NCBI GenBank assembly: GCA_003001795.1 | Contig: PVNI01000018.1 | Coordinates: 88,994 to 152,993 of the forward strand | Origin: Actinomadura viridilutea | GTDB taxonomy: Bacteria > Actinomycetota > Actinomycetes > Streptosporangiales > Streptosporangiaceae | Reading direction: 5' to 3' | DNA length: 64,000 bases | Part shown: positions 52,601 to 59,135 of the stretch, piece by piece | Layout of the letters: each line of letters opens with the position of its first letter | Position numbering within the stretch: position 1 is the first letter of the stretch | The notes under the pieces: generated by a model | What the model saw: the letters and a program-made list of their open reading frames with translations, nothing else | What the model was told of the DNA's origin: nothing | Databases searched by the model: none | Made by a program: the position numbers and the translations under genes

Positions 52601-54629
52601 GGTGTTCGTGCTGGACGAGCGGCTGCGCCCGGTGCCGCCCGGCGTCCCCGGCGAGCTGTACGTCACCGGACGCGGCCTCGCCCGCGGCTACCTCGGCCGG
52701 CCCGCCCTCACCGCCGAACGGTTCGTCGCCTGCCCGTTCGGCCCGCCCGGCACCCGCATGTACCGCACCGGCGACCGCGCCCGCTGGCGCCCGGACGGCG
52801 ACCTCGACTTCCTCGGCCGCGTCGACGACCAGGTCAAGATCCGCGGGGTCCGCATCGAGCCCGGCGAGATCGCCGCGGCCCTGACCCGGCACCCCGACGT
52901 GCGGCAGGCCGCCGTCGTCGCCGACTGCGGCGGGCGCGACACCCGGCTCATCGGCTACGCGGTGCCCGAACCCGGCTCCCGCGACCTCGACCCGGCCGAG
53001 ATCCGCGCCCACGCCGCGACGCTGCTGCCCGACTCCATGGTCCCGGCCGCGGTGGTGGTGCTCGACGGGCCGCTGCCGCTCACCCCGAACGGCAAGCTGG
53101 ACCGCCGCGCGCTGCCCGCCCCCGACTGGTCGGCGCTGACCGGGACGGCCAAGCCGGAGACCGCGCTGCAGCGCACGCTGGCGGCCCTGTTCGCCGAGGT
53201 CCTCGACGTGCCGGAGGTCGGCGTCCACGACAACTTCTTCGAACTGGGCGGCCACTCCATGTCGGCGATGCGGCTGCTGGGCCGGATCCGCACGACCCTG
53301 GACGCCGGGCTCGCCCTGCGCGACGTGTTCGACGCCCCCACGGTCGCCGCCCTCGCCGAACGCCTGGCCGAACGCCGAGGCGAGCGCCCCGACGGCGAGC
53401 GGCCGCCGCTGCGTCCCGCGGCGGAGCGCCCCCAGGTCGTCCCGCTCGCCCCCGCGCAGGAATGGCAGCGGACCCGCCGCCGGCGCAACCCGGACGCGCC
53501 GTACGACATGGCATGGGCCTTCCGGCCCTCCGAAGGGCTCGACCGCGCGGCCGTCGCCGCCGCCCTGGCCGACCTCGCCGAACGCCACGAACCGCTCCGC
53601 ACCATCGCCGCCGACGACGGCCACCGCGGCGCGCCCCTGGAACTGGAAGAACACGACGTCCCCGACCTGGACGCGGGCCTTCGCGCCCTCGCCGCCGAAA
53701 AGGCGGACCTGGACGCCCGCCCGCCGCTTCGGGCGCGCCTGCTCACCGCCCCGGACGGCGCGCAGGCCCTCCTGCTGGCGATGCACCACATCGGCGCGGA
53801 CGAATGGTCCCTGGTACCGCTGTTCCGCGACTTCACCATCGCCTACCAGGCCCGGTGCCGCGGCGACGAACCGCAGTGGAGCCCGCTGCCCGTCACCTAC
53901 ACCGACTACACGCTGTGGGCGCGGGAACGCGCCGCCGAGGCGGAGGAGCGGCAACTGGCGTACTGGCGCGAAACCCTGGACGGCATGCCCCGCCGGATCC
54001 CGCTCCCGTACGACCGGGAACCCTCCCCCGACCACCGCCCCCACGGCGACCACCTCGAATTCACCTTCGACCCCGACCTGCACGAGGCGATCGACGCGCT
54101 CGCCGCCCGCACCCGGACGAGCATGTTCATGGTGCTCCACGCGGCGTTCGCCATGCTGCTCACCCGGCACGGAGCGGGCACCGACCTGCCCATCGCCTCG
54201 CCCGTCGCGGGCCGGGACGACGAGGCGCTCACCGACCTCATCGGCTGCTTCTCCGACATCGTCCTGCTGCGCACCGACACCGGCGGCGACCCGGACCTCG
54301 CCGAGCTGCTGGCGCGCGTCCGGGACGCCGACCTGGCCGCCTTCGAACGGCAGGACGTGCCGTTCGCCCGCGCGGCGTCCGCGCTCGGCCTGCAGGAGCC
54401 GCAGGTGATGGTGGTGCACCACGAGGTGCCCGCCGACGACCGGGTGACCGCCTTCCAGCACGTCCCGACCGGCGCGCTCACCGCCGACCTGACGCTGAGC
54501 TTCTACGAGCCCCACGGGCCCGGCCCGGTCGACTGCGTGCTGCGCTACGACGCGGGACTGTTCGACCGCGCCACCGTCCAGAGCCTCGCCGACGAACTCA
54601 CCGACATCCTGAGGAGGAACACCCGATGA
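40638..54629 (+). CDS. Four-module siderophore NRPS with N-methyltransferase and terminal C domain
   Basis: A 4663-residue synthetase read as A1(MT)-T1-C1-A2-T2-C2-A3-T3-C3-A4-T4-C4. A1 covers about 1-470 and 830-900, interrupted after QVKIRGFRVEPGE by an N-methyltransferase (about 475-830, SAM motif VLEIGVGSGLIL). Carrier serines are S959, S2056, S3152 and S4207. C active motifs are HHIVADG (1167), HLILWDG (2263), HHIATDE (3335) and HHIGADE (4383). Ten-residue codes read by eye: A1 DVWILGAVNK, A2 DALMFGVIQK, A3 DMENLGLINK (the known hydroxyornithine code), A4 DVFILGAVNK. There is no starter C, no epimerase and no thioesterase. The order resembles erythrochelin/foroxymithine synthetases, where a final C domain closes a diketopiperazine. 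With the formyltransferase it suggests N-methyl-formylhydroxyOrn, X, hydroxyOrn, formylhydroxyOrn. GTG 40638 follows GGAGG. Confidence 0.93.
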   Translation: MTQENECSVPSATLPEMFRERVRSAPDAVALVFEDVELTYAEVNARANRLAHALAERGVGPERVVALALPRSPDMIIAELAVLKAGGAYLPLDPDYPAERLAFMLADAAPVCLVTTGALAQSVPDAAGMPRLLLDDPAVVAELDARPESDPDVALDVRNAAYVIYTSGSTGRPKGVVVTHSGVAKLVATQTERLGVGPHSRVLQFASPSFDVAFWDLCLGLLSGGRLVIAPSERRVPGPELSEYAHAHDVNFMILPPALLAAMPEDCTLPLDSTLLAGTERVPAELVARWSPGRRMFNAYGPTEATVNSTLGECPDDPPPGSTVPIGYADPGTRAYVLDDALRPVPPGVTGELYLGGPGLARGYLNRPGLTAERFVADPFGPPGGRLYRTGDLVRRRPEDDQLEFVGRADDQVKIRGFRVEPGEIEAVLGGHPAVAQTAVAVREDRPGDRRLVAYVVPAAGPRARRDEHRERRQLDEWKQVHELLYSAVGTGDGGLAESFAGWNSTYDGTPIPLEEMREWRNATVDRVLALRPRRVLEIGVGSGLILSGVAPHCEAYWGTDLSEEAVEGLRRRVRAVPELADRVELRAQPAHDVEDLPRGYFDTIVVNSVVQYFPSADYLVQVLRSAVDLLAPGGSVFVGDVRNLRLLRCLRAAVEVARRGGRLDPSAVRDARAAVEQAVRWEGELLLDPDFFASLARTLEDVRGVDVRIKRARHHNELSRYRYDVVLSTRPHPAAPSALDLRWGTDVPDLPALADRLSEGPALLRLTGVPNARLTPDLNALRTLWPDAPAPDGVDPDAFHAIGEEFGYTVEATWTGGRTDGAVDVVFAAAGVDPGPIYRPRDDDLDPPTAYANTPSGFRDVGALMHTLRSYLREKLPHYMVPAAFVPLTALPVLPSGKLDREALPAPDYTALASSRRTAPARPPRDAREELLLGIYADVLGVSDVGVDDDFIELGGDSILAIQVLIRARAAGLALSAGDVFRHRTVAALAAAASDTARTAAPAADAEPLIRPTREDVDRLTRLAGDIEEILPLTPLQEGFFYHALVDGASGSVYVVQHVIELRGRLDPEALRRAAQAVLDRHAPLRAGFARLDDGRMVQFVPRDRPDLPWRLIDLSGLDEGERTARAAAVAAEERLRGFDLERPPLLRCTLVRLGPEHHSLVLMFHHIVADGWSVQIMLRELLHYYKADDHADDHADDGARGDLEPATPYRDYLAWLAGRDREASLEAWRAALDDLAGPTRLVETLPPPRGAADADPDPSRRRADVRVQLSERATAALAACARRHGLTLGTLVQGAWGLLLGRMTGRTDVVFGTAVSGRGADVPGIESMVGMFVNTLPVRMRWRPGEPAAETLARFQDEQSALLDHQYLGLARIQRLAGAGDLFDTLVVLENYPEEPDLRDPSGTVAVTDIDFANVEQYPLALVVLPGRRLALRIDHDTARLDTAAAERIAARLTALLEAVAADPECPVARIEPPSADERARAALTAEPLEAIAPTLDAAVAAQAARTPNATAVAGDRPLTYAELDRAARAVARRLRGAGTRPADVVAVAVPRSADLVVALLGALKAGAAYLPLDVDLPPERLTYMLTDSGARTVLTTREAAERLPDVDGVARVLLDEPDARHAADEDAPSAEPAAGPEHPAYLIYTSGSTGRPKGVLVPHRAIVSQLTWLRERFPLGADDRVLHHLSASFDASLLELFWPLCAGAAIVPVRRPGGHRDPAHLRRLIREHGVTTMAMVPSMLAAFLQSALDAGDLESVRGLRRVFSGGERLTGAFADRWRELTGVPVHNVYGPTETTIQVTHWEYDGSHRGGAVPIGRPVAGTRLYVLDDSLRPVPPGATGELYVGGAQLAHGYHGRPALSAERFVADPFGPPGQRMYRTGDLVRRHPSDEADWDGADLDGADLLVYVGRADRQVKIRGNRIEPGEVEARIADRPGVRRAAVVDRHDGPGGARLVAYVVPEPGARLDAAELRAFLARTLPDAMVPSDVVVLDELPLTPSGKLDRDALPAPAPAAARTARPPRTERERLLCGIFAEVLGLDEVGADDDFFALGGDSILTVMVSGRATRAGLAIGPQEVFEHRTPAALAAAAREAADGRGPDATAPLVALTDEERDRLARISPLPVEEVWPLSPLQEGLFFHSSYDTGALDVYTAQVAFDFPYRLDADRLRAACAALLARHTALRAGFTGDGLRQPVQFIAAGPEPPLEEFDLSALDAERRRAAVDDILAADRRRRFDLARPPLFRILLVRLGDNTDRLVLTHHLILWDGWSAWLFFEQLIALYERRGDDSGLPPAGSYRDYLAWLKEQDADRAAAAWRDALAGLDEPTLVGPVDRALEPVVPERRRAELPLPVTERLYEAVRRHGLTLNTVFSAAWALVLSNAAGRGDVVFGTAVAGRPADVPRVESVIGMFLNTVPVRVALDPRETVPDLLRRVQGERVALMPHDYLGLGDIQQASGHARLFDTLYVLQNLGDEDDMAELRRRHGIAEAEGRDATHYPITFIVTPGTPVRMKLDYRPDVIDGAFADALLRRFATAVERLVDGLDGATPSRVGALDLLEPEERRALAAEWDSTRRPLPNETVSEMLAAQAARTPDAVAIVAKDATLTYAELNARINRLARLLLAHGAGPERVVALALPRSADTVAALFAVLRTGAAYLPLELDHPAERLARMLADADPICVVTTTAVAASVLPDRPRRIALDDPAAVEALASLPGDDVTDAERPGFERTRPDRLEHPAYVIYTSGSTGRPKGVVTPYRGLTNMQLNHREAIFGPAISSVRAGRPGETGRMRIAHTVSFAFDMSWEELLWLVEGHEVHVCDEELRRDAEALVAYCDRHRIDVVNVTPTYAHHLIEEGLLDHDPDAGRHRPALVLLGGEAVTETVWARLRDTDGTFGYNLYGPTEYTINTLGGGTLDSDTPTVGRPIWNTRAYVLDAALRPVPDGAPGELYIAGVGLARGYHRRPALTAERFVADPFGAPGDRMYRTGDLVRRRPDGNLDFLGRTDDQVKIRGYRVEPAEIGAALEEHPAVAHAAVVADASGPGQAKRLVGYVVPETWPVADADAFTAALRAHLKERLPDYMVPAALVPVERLPLTVNGKLDVRALPAPAVTAAAESRPPRTPAEEVLCGLFAELLGVERVGVDDDFFDLGGHSLLATRLIGRARAALGAELAIRDLFEAPTVAELAERAAATVGDTRPALVPADERPAEPPLSPAQRRLWMIEQLASSAAYNFPLVMRLRGPLDADALRAALGDVMARHEALRTLIADHEGRPYQRVVPAEDARPEFRVVEAAEERLPAVLADVLGRRFDLSRDLPLRATVVRLADDEHVVALLLHHIATDEWSDGPFLRDLSTAYEARKAGRAPEWEPLPVQYVDYTLWQQTLLGDRSDPDSLAARQLAYWRKTLDGAPERLELPTDRPHPARPGMAGGEHTVDLDPDHTAALRRIAQRGGASMFMVCHALVAALLHRLGAGDDLPLGAPVSGRADGALDDLVGFFVNTLVLRTDVSGDPTFAELLARVRETDLAAFSHQDVPFEAVVEELNPVRSPDRNPLFQVMVGYRANASAGFALPGLETRPEPVEARTAKFDLVFSFAEDPRTGRLACVLEYRSDLFDRSTVARLGERLGRVVAAVAADPQVRVGDIDVLVGDERERVLTGFNRTDRVVPEQTIVEMFQRRAAERPDAVAVVDGPRTVTYAELDALSDRMARLLALHGVRAESVVAVAVPRSAEMVAVMLGVNKLGAAFLPLDLAHPADRLAYMLGDSRAAAVVATEEVAGKVPEVDGVRRVVLDAPEAAAELADIQPEPGSLPWVALDQAAYVIYTSGSTGRPKGVVVPHEGIGSLVATAVDRMGLTPDSRVLQFASIGFDVTIFELTMALCHGGRLVLVPDEARVPGRELTDFMREQGITHAILPPSLVAALPSDCVLPEGATVLVGTETVPPDVIARWAGHLRLLAAYGLTEATVNSTLWPAEPGWTDAVPIGAPDPNTQVFVLDERLRPVPPGVPGELYVTGRGLARGYLGRPALTAERFVACPFGPPGTRMYRTGDRARWRPDGDLDFLGRVDDQVKIRGVRIEPGEIAAALTRHPDVRQAAVVADCGGRDTRLIGYAVPEPGSRDLDPAEIRAHAATLLPDSMVPAAVVVLDGPLPLTPNGKLDRRALPAPDWSALTGTAKPETALQRTLAALFAEVLDVPEVGVHDNFFELGGHSMSAMRLLGRIRTTLDAGLALRDVFDAPTVAALAERLAERRGERPDGERPPLRPAAERPQVVPLAPAQEWQRTRRRRNPDAPYDMAWAFRPSEGLDRAAVAAALADLAERHEPLRTIAADDGHRGAPLELEEHDVPDLDAGLRALAAEKADLDARPPLRARLLTAPDGAQALLLAMHHIGADEWSLVPLFRDFTIAYQARCRGDEPQWSPLPVTYTDYTLWARERAAEAEERQLAYWRETLDGMPRRIPLPYDREPSPDHRPHGDHLEFTFDPDLHEAIDALAARTRTSMFMVLHAAFAMLLTRHGAGTDLPIASPVAGRDDEALTDLIGCFSDIVLLRTDTGGDPDLAELLARVRDADLAAFERQDVPFARAASALGLQEPQVMVVHHEVPADDRVTAFQHVPTGALTADLTLSFYEPHGPGPVDCVLRYDAGLFDRATVQSLADELTDILRRNTR

Positions 54630-54850
54630 GCACCAACCCGTTCGAAGACCCCGAGGGCCGCTACCTCGTCCTCGTCAACGACGAGGGGCAGCACTCGCTG
54701 TGGCCGTCGTTCGCCGACGTGCCCGCGGGCTGGACGGTCGTCTTCGGCGAGGACACCCGCGACGCCTGCCTGGCCTACGTCGAGGAGAACTGGACCGACC
54801 TGCGGCCGCGCAGCCTCGTCGAGGCCATGGACGGACCGTCGGCGGGGTGA
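54626..54850 (+). CDS. mbtH: MbtH-like protein
   Basis: A 74-residue MbtH-family chaperone that binds and activates NRPS adenylation domains. It starts MSTNPFEDPEGRYLVLVNDE. The signature residues NDEGQHSLWP, the tryptophan in VPAGWTVV, and the ending YVEENWTDLRPRSL are all present. ATG 54626 overlaps the NRPS stop (ATGA), with GAGGAGG at 54611-54617 inside the NRPS end, so the two are translationally coupled. It is convergent with the exporter gene only four bases away. Confidence 0.97.
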   Translation: MSTNPFEDPEGRYLVLVNDEGQHSLWPSFADVPAGWTVVFGEDTRDACLAYVEENWTDLRPRSLVEAMDGPSAG

Positions 54851-54854
54851 CCGC

Positions 54855-56660
54855 TCAACCGTCGGCGCCGCCGTCGCGGCCGTCCGACCACGCACGCCAC
54901 AGCCGGGCGTACCGGCCGCCGGCGCGCACCAGCTCGTCGTGCGCGCCGGCTTCCACGATCCGCCCGCCGTCCAGCACCACGATCCGGTCGGCCGACGCCG
55001 CCTGGGTGAGCCGGTGCGCCACCACCAGCGCGGTCCGGCCCTCGACCGCGGCGGCGGCCGACGCCTCCAACGCCCGCGCCCCCGCGCTGCCCGCCTCGGC
55101 CGTCGCCTCGTCCAGCACCACGACCCGCGGATCCGCCAGCACCAGCCGGGCCAGCGCCAGCTGCTGCGCCTGCGCTGCGGTCAGCCGATGGCCGCTCTCG
55201 CCCACCACGGTGTCCAGGCCCTCCGGCAGCGCCAACGCCCACTCCAAGGCCCCCACCCGGGCGAGCGCGTCGCGCAACTCCTCGTCGGTCGCGTCCGGAC
55301 GGGCCAACCGCAGGTCGTCGGCGAGCGGACCGGCGAACACGTGCACTTCCTGCGTCACCAGCGCCACGTCGCCCCGCGACCCGCTACCGTCGCCGACGGC
55401 GACATGTCCGCGGTCCGGCTGATGGATGCCCGCGATCAGCCTCGCCAGCGTCGTCTTGCCCGCGCCGCTGGCGCCGACCAGCGCCACCTTCTCCCCGTCC
55501 GCGATGTGGAGGTCGATGTCGTGCAGCACCGGATGACCCGGCCGATAGGAGTACCCGACCCCGCTGACCCGCACGGACCCGTCGCCGACCTGCCCTGGCG
55601 CGTCCCGGACGGGGGAGGGCGCCGGCGCGGCGTCCGCCACGCCCACCAGCCGGGCCAGGCCCGCCGTGGCGCTCTGCGCGTCGTCGACCAGGCCCAGCGC
55701 GACGTTGATCGGCGTGAACAGATTGTGGAAGTACAGCGCCGCGGCACTGGCCGTGCCGATGCTCACGCTCCCGCCGCGCACCAGCAGGAACCCCGTCACC
55801 AGCACCGCCGACAGCCCGACGAACTCCGCCAGGTTCAGCCGCGAGTAGAACCGGGTGGACAGCCGCGCCCCGCGCAGCATCAGGTCGACGGCCGCCCGGG
55901 ACCGCGCCGCGACGCGCCCGACGTGCTCGTCCTCCAACCGCAGCGCGCGGACCGTGGCGGCGCCGCCCACCGAGCCGAGCAGCTCCTGCTGCTGGGCCCC
56001 GACGGCGACCCGCTGCGCCGCGTACAACGGGACGGCCCGGCGCGCGTACCAGCGGACCGTGTGGGCCTGGATGGGGACGGCCAGCAGCGCCACCAGCAGG
56101 AAACGCCAGTCCAGCACCGCCAGGGCCACCATCGTCAACCCGATGGTCAGCAGCGAGCGCGCCAGCGCGGGCACCGCCTCCCGCACCACCGAGGTGATCA
56201 CTGACACGTCGTTGGTGACCCGCGAGGTCAGGTCGCCGGACCCGGCGCGCTCCACCCGCTCCAACGGCAGCCGCAGCGCCCGCTCCACGAACCGCTCGCG
56301 CAGCGCCGCCAGCATGCCCTCCCCGGCGCGGGCGACCAGCCCCAGACCGTAGGCGGTCGCCGCCCCCTGCGCCACCGCGATCACCACCAGCCAGACGGCC
56401 GGGGCGGTCAGCGCGGACGCGGGACGGCCCGCGGCGACCAGGTCGATGACGTGCCCGAGCACCGGCGCGGTGAGCAGCCCCACAGCGGTCGCGGCGACCA
56501 GCGCGGCGAATCCGCCCATCAGCGTGCGCCGGTGCGGTCGCGCCAACTCCCGCACCGCCGCCCAGGTGCGCTTCCCGGACGCGGTCGGCAGCAGCTCCCG
56601 CTCCTCGCCGCGCTCGCCCTCGACCGGGGCGGCGAGAGCGCGCTCGTCCGTGACCGTCAC
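54855..56660 (-). CDS. ABC exporter half-transporter A (intact Walker motifs)
   Basis: A 601-residue TMD-NBD fusion. An N-terminal tail of about 45 residues precedes six transmembrane helices (residues 45-330). The NBD has an intact Walker A, VALVGASGAGKTTL with K401, and an intact Walker B plus catalytic glutamate, RVVVLDEATAEAG. Its signature motif is degenerate: HRLTAAQAQQLALAR in place of LSGGQ. GTG 56660 is chosen because GAGGAGGG precedes it at the right distance, 13 bases after the stop of half B; the longer frame runs back into that gene. It is the likely siderophore exporter together with half B. Confidence 0.92.
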   Translation of the reverse strand: MTVTDERALAAPVEGERGEERELLPTASGKRTWAAVRELARPHRRTLMGGFAALVAATAVGLLTAPVLGHVIDLVAAGRPASALTAPAVWLVVIAVAQGAATAYGLGLVARAGEGMLAALRERFVERALRLPLERVERAGSGDLTSRVTNDVSVITSVVREAVPALARSLLTIGLTMVALAVLDWRFLLVALLAVPIQAHTVRWYARRAVPLYAAQRVAVGAQQQELLGSVGGAATVRALRLEDEHVGRVAARSRAAVDLMLRGARLSTRFYSRLNLAEFVGLSAVLVTGFLLVRGGSVSIGTASAAALYFHNLFTPINVALGLVDDAQSATAGLARLVGVADAAPAPSPVRDAPGQVGDGSVRVSGVGYSYRPGHPVLHDIDLHIADGEKVALVGASGAGKTTLARLIAGIHQPDRGHVAVGDGSGSRGDVALVTQEVHVFAGPLADDLRLARPDATDEELRDALARVGALEWALALPEGLDTVVGESGHRLTAAQAQQLALARLVLADPRVVVLDEATAEAGSAGARALEASAAAAVEGRTALVVAHRLTQAASADRIVVLDGGRIVEAGAHDELVRAGGRYARLWRAWSDGRDGGADG

Positions 56661-56673
56661 TACAAGGCCCTCC

Positions 56674-58359
56674 TCAGTACAGAACGGCCGCGCGATACGC
56701 CGGATGCTCATGGATGAGGTCGGCGTGGGAGCCCTCGGCGACGACCGCACCGCCGTCCAGGACCACCACCCGGTCCGCGGCGGCCAGCAGCGCCGGACTG
56801 GTCGCCACCACGATCGTCGTCCGGCCTCGACGCACCTCACGCAGGCCCTGCGCGATCCGCTCCTCCGTCACCGCGTCCACGGCGGTGGTCGGATCGTGCA
56901 GCACCAGCACGGGCGCGTCGGCGGCGAGCGCCCGGGCCAGCGCCACTCGCTGCCGCTGCCCGCCCGACAACGACCGCCCGCGCTCGGCCAGCAGCGTCGC
57001 GGCACCCTGCGGCAGGTTCGCGGCGACCTCGTCGGCCGCCGCCGCGACCATCGCCCCCCGCACCCCGCCGCCGTCGCCGGCCGCGGCCGCGACATTCTCT
57101 AGGAGACTGCCCTCGAACAGGTCCGCGTCGTGCTCGGCGACCACGACGGCGCGGCGGACCTCCGCCGGGTCCAGCGTCGCCAGCGGCACCCCGTCCACCT
57201 CGACCGCGCCCGAGTCCGGATCGGCGGAACGGCCGAGCAGACGCAGCAGCCACGTCGCCGCCCTCGGATCCGTGGTCACGACGCCGACCATCTCGCCGGG
57301 CGCGACGTCCAGATCCAACCCCCGCAGCACGCCGTCGCCGCACGACACCCCACGCAGCCGCACAGCGCCCCGCACCGGCTCCGGAAGCACCCCGTCACCC
57401 CGCTCCACCGCAGGCGGAGCCCCCAACACCGACGCGATGCGCGCCGCCGACGCCCGTCCCTGCGCCAACTCCCCGTTGGCCCACGACAGAATCGACAACG
57501 GCGTCAGCAGGAACTGCGCCAAACCCACCGCGGTCACCAGCTGCCCGACCGTGATGTCCCCCGACACCGCCAGCCGTCCGCCCACCAGCGCGACCACGGC
57601 GATGAACACGCCCGTCAACGTCAGCATGCCGCCGTCATGCCACGCCTGCGCACGCGCCGCCCGCACGGTCGCCGCCAACGACTCCCGGCTGGTACGCCGG
57701 TACCGGTCCACCGCCGCCCGCTCGGCGCGGATGCCCTTGAGCACCCGCAGCCCTGCGATCAGATCGGCGGCCACGCCCGAGGCGTGCGCGGCGCGCTCCT
57801 GCTCGGCGGCGCTGCGCCGCTCCAGCGGCTTCCCCAGCAGATGCGCCAACCCGAGCAGCGGCGGCACACCGAGCAGCACCAGCAGCCCCAACGGCACCGA
57901 GACCCGCAGCAGCGCCACACCGCCGAACACCAACCCGGCCAGCGCCGCGATCCCCGCCGTCACCGCCACGTGCACGGCGCCGACCCGCTTGGCGTCGCCG
58001 GTGGCGATGTTCACCAGTTCCCCCGGCAGCCGCCCCGCCTCCGCACCGCCGCGCGGGTCCAACGTCCGGCGGGTGATGCGCAGCCGCAACTCGTGCGCGG
58101 CCTGCTCGGACGCCCGCTCGGCAAGCCGAAAACTGAACCGGTAGCTGTACGACAGCCCCGCGAACGCCGCGGCCAGCACCGCGATCCACACGAGGAGCGC
58201 CCGCCCGTCACCCGGCGTGATCGCCTCGTCGATCACCACGCCGATCAGCACCGGCACGAGCGCCTCGCCCGCCTGATGCCCGGTCGCCAGCACGGCCCCG
58301 ACCGCCGCGCACCGCCACTGCCCGACGAGCGCGCTCCGCAGGACCTCACCCCCGCGCAT
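56674..58359 (-). CDS. ABC exporter half-transporter B (degenerate Walker motifs)
   Basis: A 561-residue TMD-NBD fusion with six helices in the first 300 residues. Its Walker A region reads GVVTTDPRAATWLL, with no GxxGxGKS/T and no lysine. The Walker B catalytic glutamate is missing (VLVLHDPTTAVD), while the signature SLSGGQRQRVALARA is perfect. These defects complement those of half A, so the pair should form one competent and one dead ATP site, as in asymmetric heterodimeric exporters. ATG 58359 overlaps the FhuF-like gene end by 14 bases. The operon is iron-box controlled. Confidence 0.92.
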   Translation of the reverse strand: MRGGEVLRSALVGQWRCAAVGAVLATGHQAGEALVPVLIGVVIDEAITPGDGRALLVWIAVLAAAFAGLSYSYRFSFRLAERASEQAAHELRLRITRRTLDPRGGAEAGRLPGELVNIATGDAKRVGAVHVAVTAGIAALAGLVFGGVALLRVSVPLGLLVLLGVPPLLGLAHLLGKPLERRSAAEQERAAHASGVAADLIAGLRVLKGIRAERAAVDRYRRTSRESLAATVRAARAQAWHDGGMLTLTGVFIAVVALVGGRLAVSGDITVGQLVTAVGLAQFLLTPLSILSWANGELAQGRASAARIASVLGAPPAVERGDGVLPEPVRGAVRLRGVSCGDGVLRGLDLDVAPGEMVGVVTTDPRAATWLLRLLGRSADPDSGAVEVDGVPLATLDPAEVRRAVVVAEHDADLFEGSLLENVAAAAGDGGGVRGAMVAAAADEVAANLPQGAATLLAERGRSLSGGQRQRVALARALAADAPVLVLHDPTTAVDAVTEERIAQGLREVRRGRTTIVVATSPALLAAADRVVVLDGGAVVAEGSHADLIHEHPAYRAAVLY

Positions 58360-59104
58360 GGGCGTAGCGCTCCTTCACCGTGACACAACAGGAAGGGCAG
58401 GGGTCCTTGCCCAGCGTCACCCAAAGGCAGCACGTACGGCGCCGCATGGCGGGCAGATCCATCAGCCCGTCCACCGGAGCCCCGATCGACCGCAGCAGCG
58501 CGCCCGCGGCCTCCGCCGAACCGTCCGTCCCAAGCTCCTGCCCGAACGAGACGATCGGATAAGTCAAAGCCTCCGCCACCGACCCCCACAGGCCGCGGCG
58601 TCCCACCCGAGTCAGCGCGTGCAACGCGTCGATCAGCGGCGCATGCACACCACGCAGCAACGTGTCGCCGATGACCTCGCCGAGGTCGTCACCGCTGGCG
58701 ACCCGAAGCTCCCGCGCCGCCACCTCCACCATGGTCAGCTCGGACCTGCGCAGGAGCGCGGTGTCGGCCGTGAGCAGGGGCACGCGCCGGTTCAGAAGCC
58801 AACCGACCGCGACCGGCAGCGACGTCCAGTACGACGCGCCCTTCCACCACAACGCGGCGGCCACGTGCGGCGGCGCCTCCCACTGGTGCTGGACGGCCGC
58901 CACCATCTCGGACAGCCGTTCGTACGGCGGAGTCGCCAACTCGGTCACGGTCATCCAGCCGTCGCCGACGACGCCCAGGTCGGGCGCCATCCCCAGCGTG
59001 AGCCCGCCGTCCGCGGCGGCGCGCAGCCGACGCGCCAACGGCTCCAACGCCTCCGCGGCGGACCGCCCCGCGGCGACCTCCACCCCAGTCCGAGTCGCGT
59101 TCAC
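58346..59104 (-). CDS. FhuF-like ferric-siderophore reductase
   Basis: A 252-residue protein whose C-terminus carries the [2Fe-2S] motif of FhuF: C225-C226-x9-C236-x2-C239, read in RTCCLWVTLGKDPCPSCC. E. coli FhuF has ten residues in the first gap, so this spacing is one shorter, and there is an extra C240. It would reduce Fe(III)-hydroxamate and release iron in the cytoplasm. GTG 59104 follows GGAGGGG; an in-frame TTG at 59143 sits inside the iron box and is rejected. First gene of the exporter operon. Confidence 0.87.
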   Translation of the reverse strand: MNATRTGVEVAAGRSAAEALEPLARRLRAAADGGLTLGMAPDLGVVGDGWMTVTELATPPYERLSEMVAAVQHQWEAPPHVAAALWWKGASYWTSLPVAVGWLLNRRVPLLTADTALLRRSELTMVEVAARELRVASGDDLGEVIGDTLLRGVHAPLIDALHALTRVGRRGLWGSVAEALTYPIVSFGQELGTDGSAEAAGALLRSIGAPVDGLMDLPAMRRRTCCLWVTLGKDPCPSCCVTVKERYAHARG

Positions 59105-59135
59105 AGCCCCTCCGCGTTCCGAAGGCACGATCAAA

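Noticed and set aside
45531..54515. Very long open frame on the minus strand opposite the NRPS (about 2994 codons)
   Set aside because: It mirrors the codon bias of the GC-rich NRPS on the plus strand. The translation is low-complexity Gly/Arg/Val/Gln with no domain motifs.
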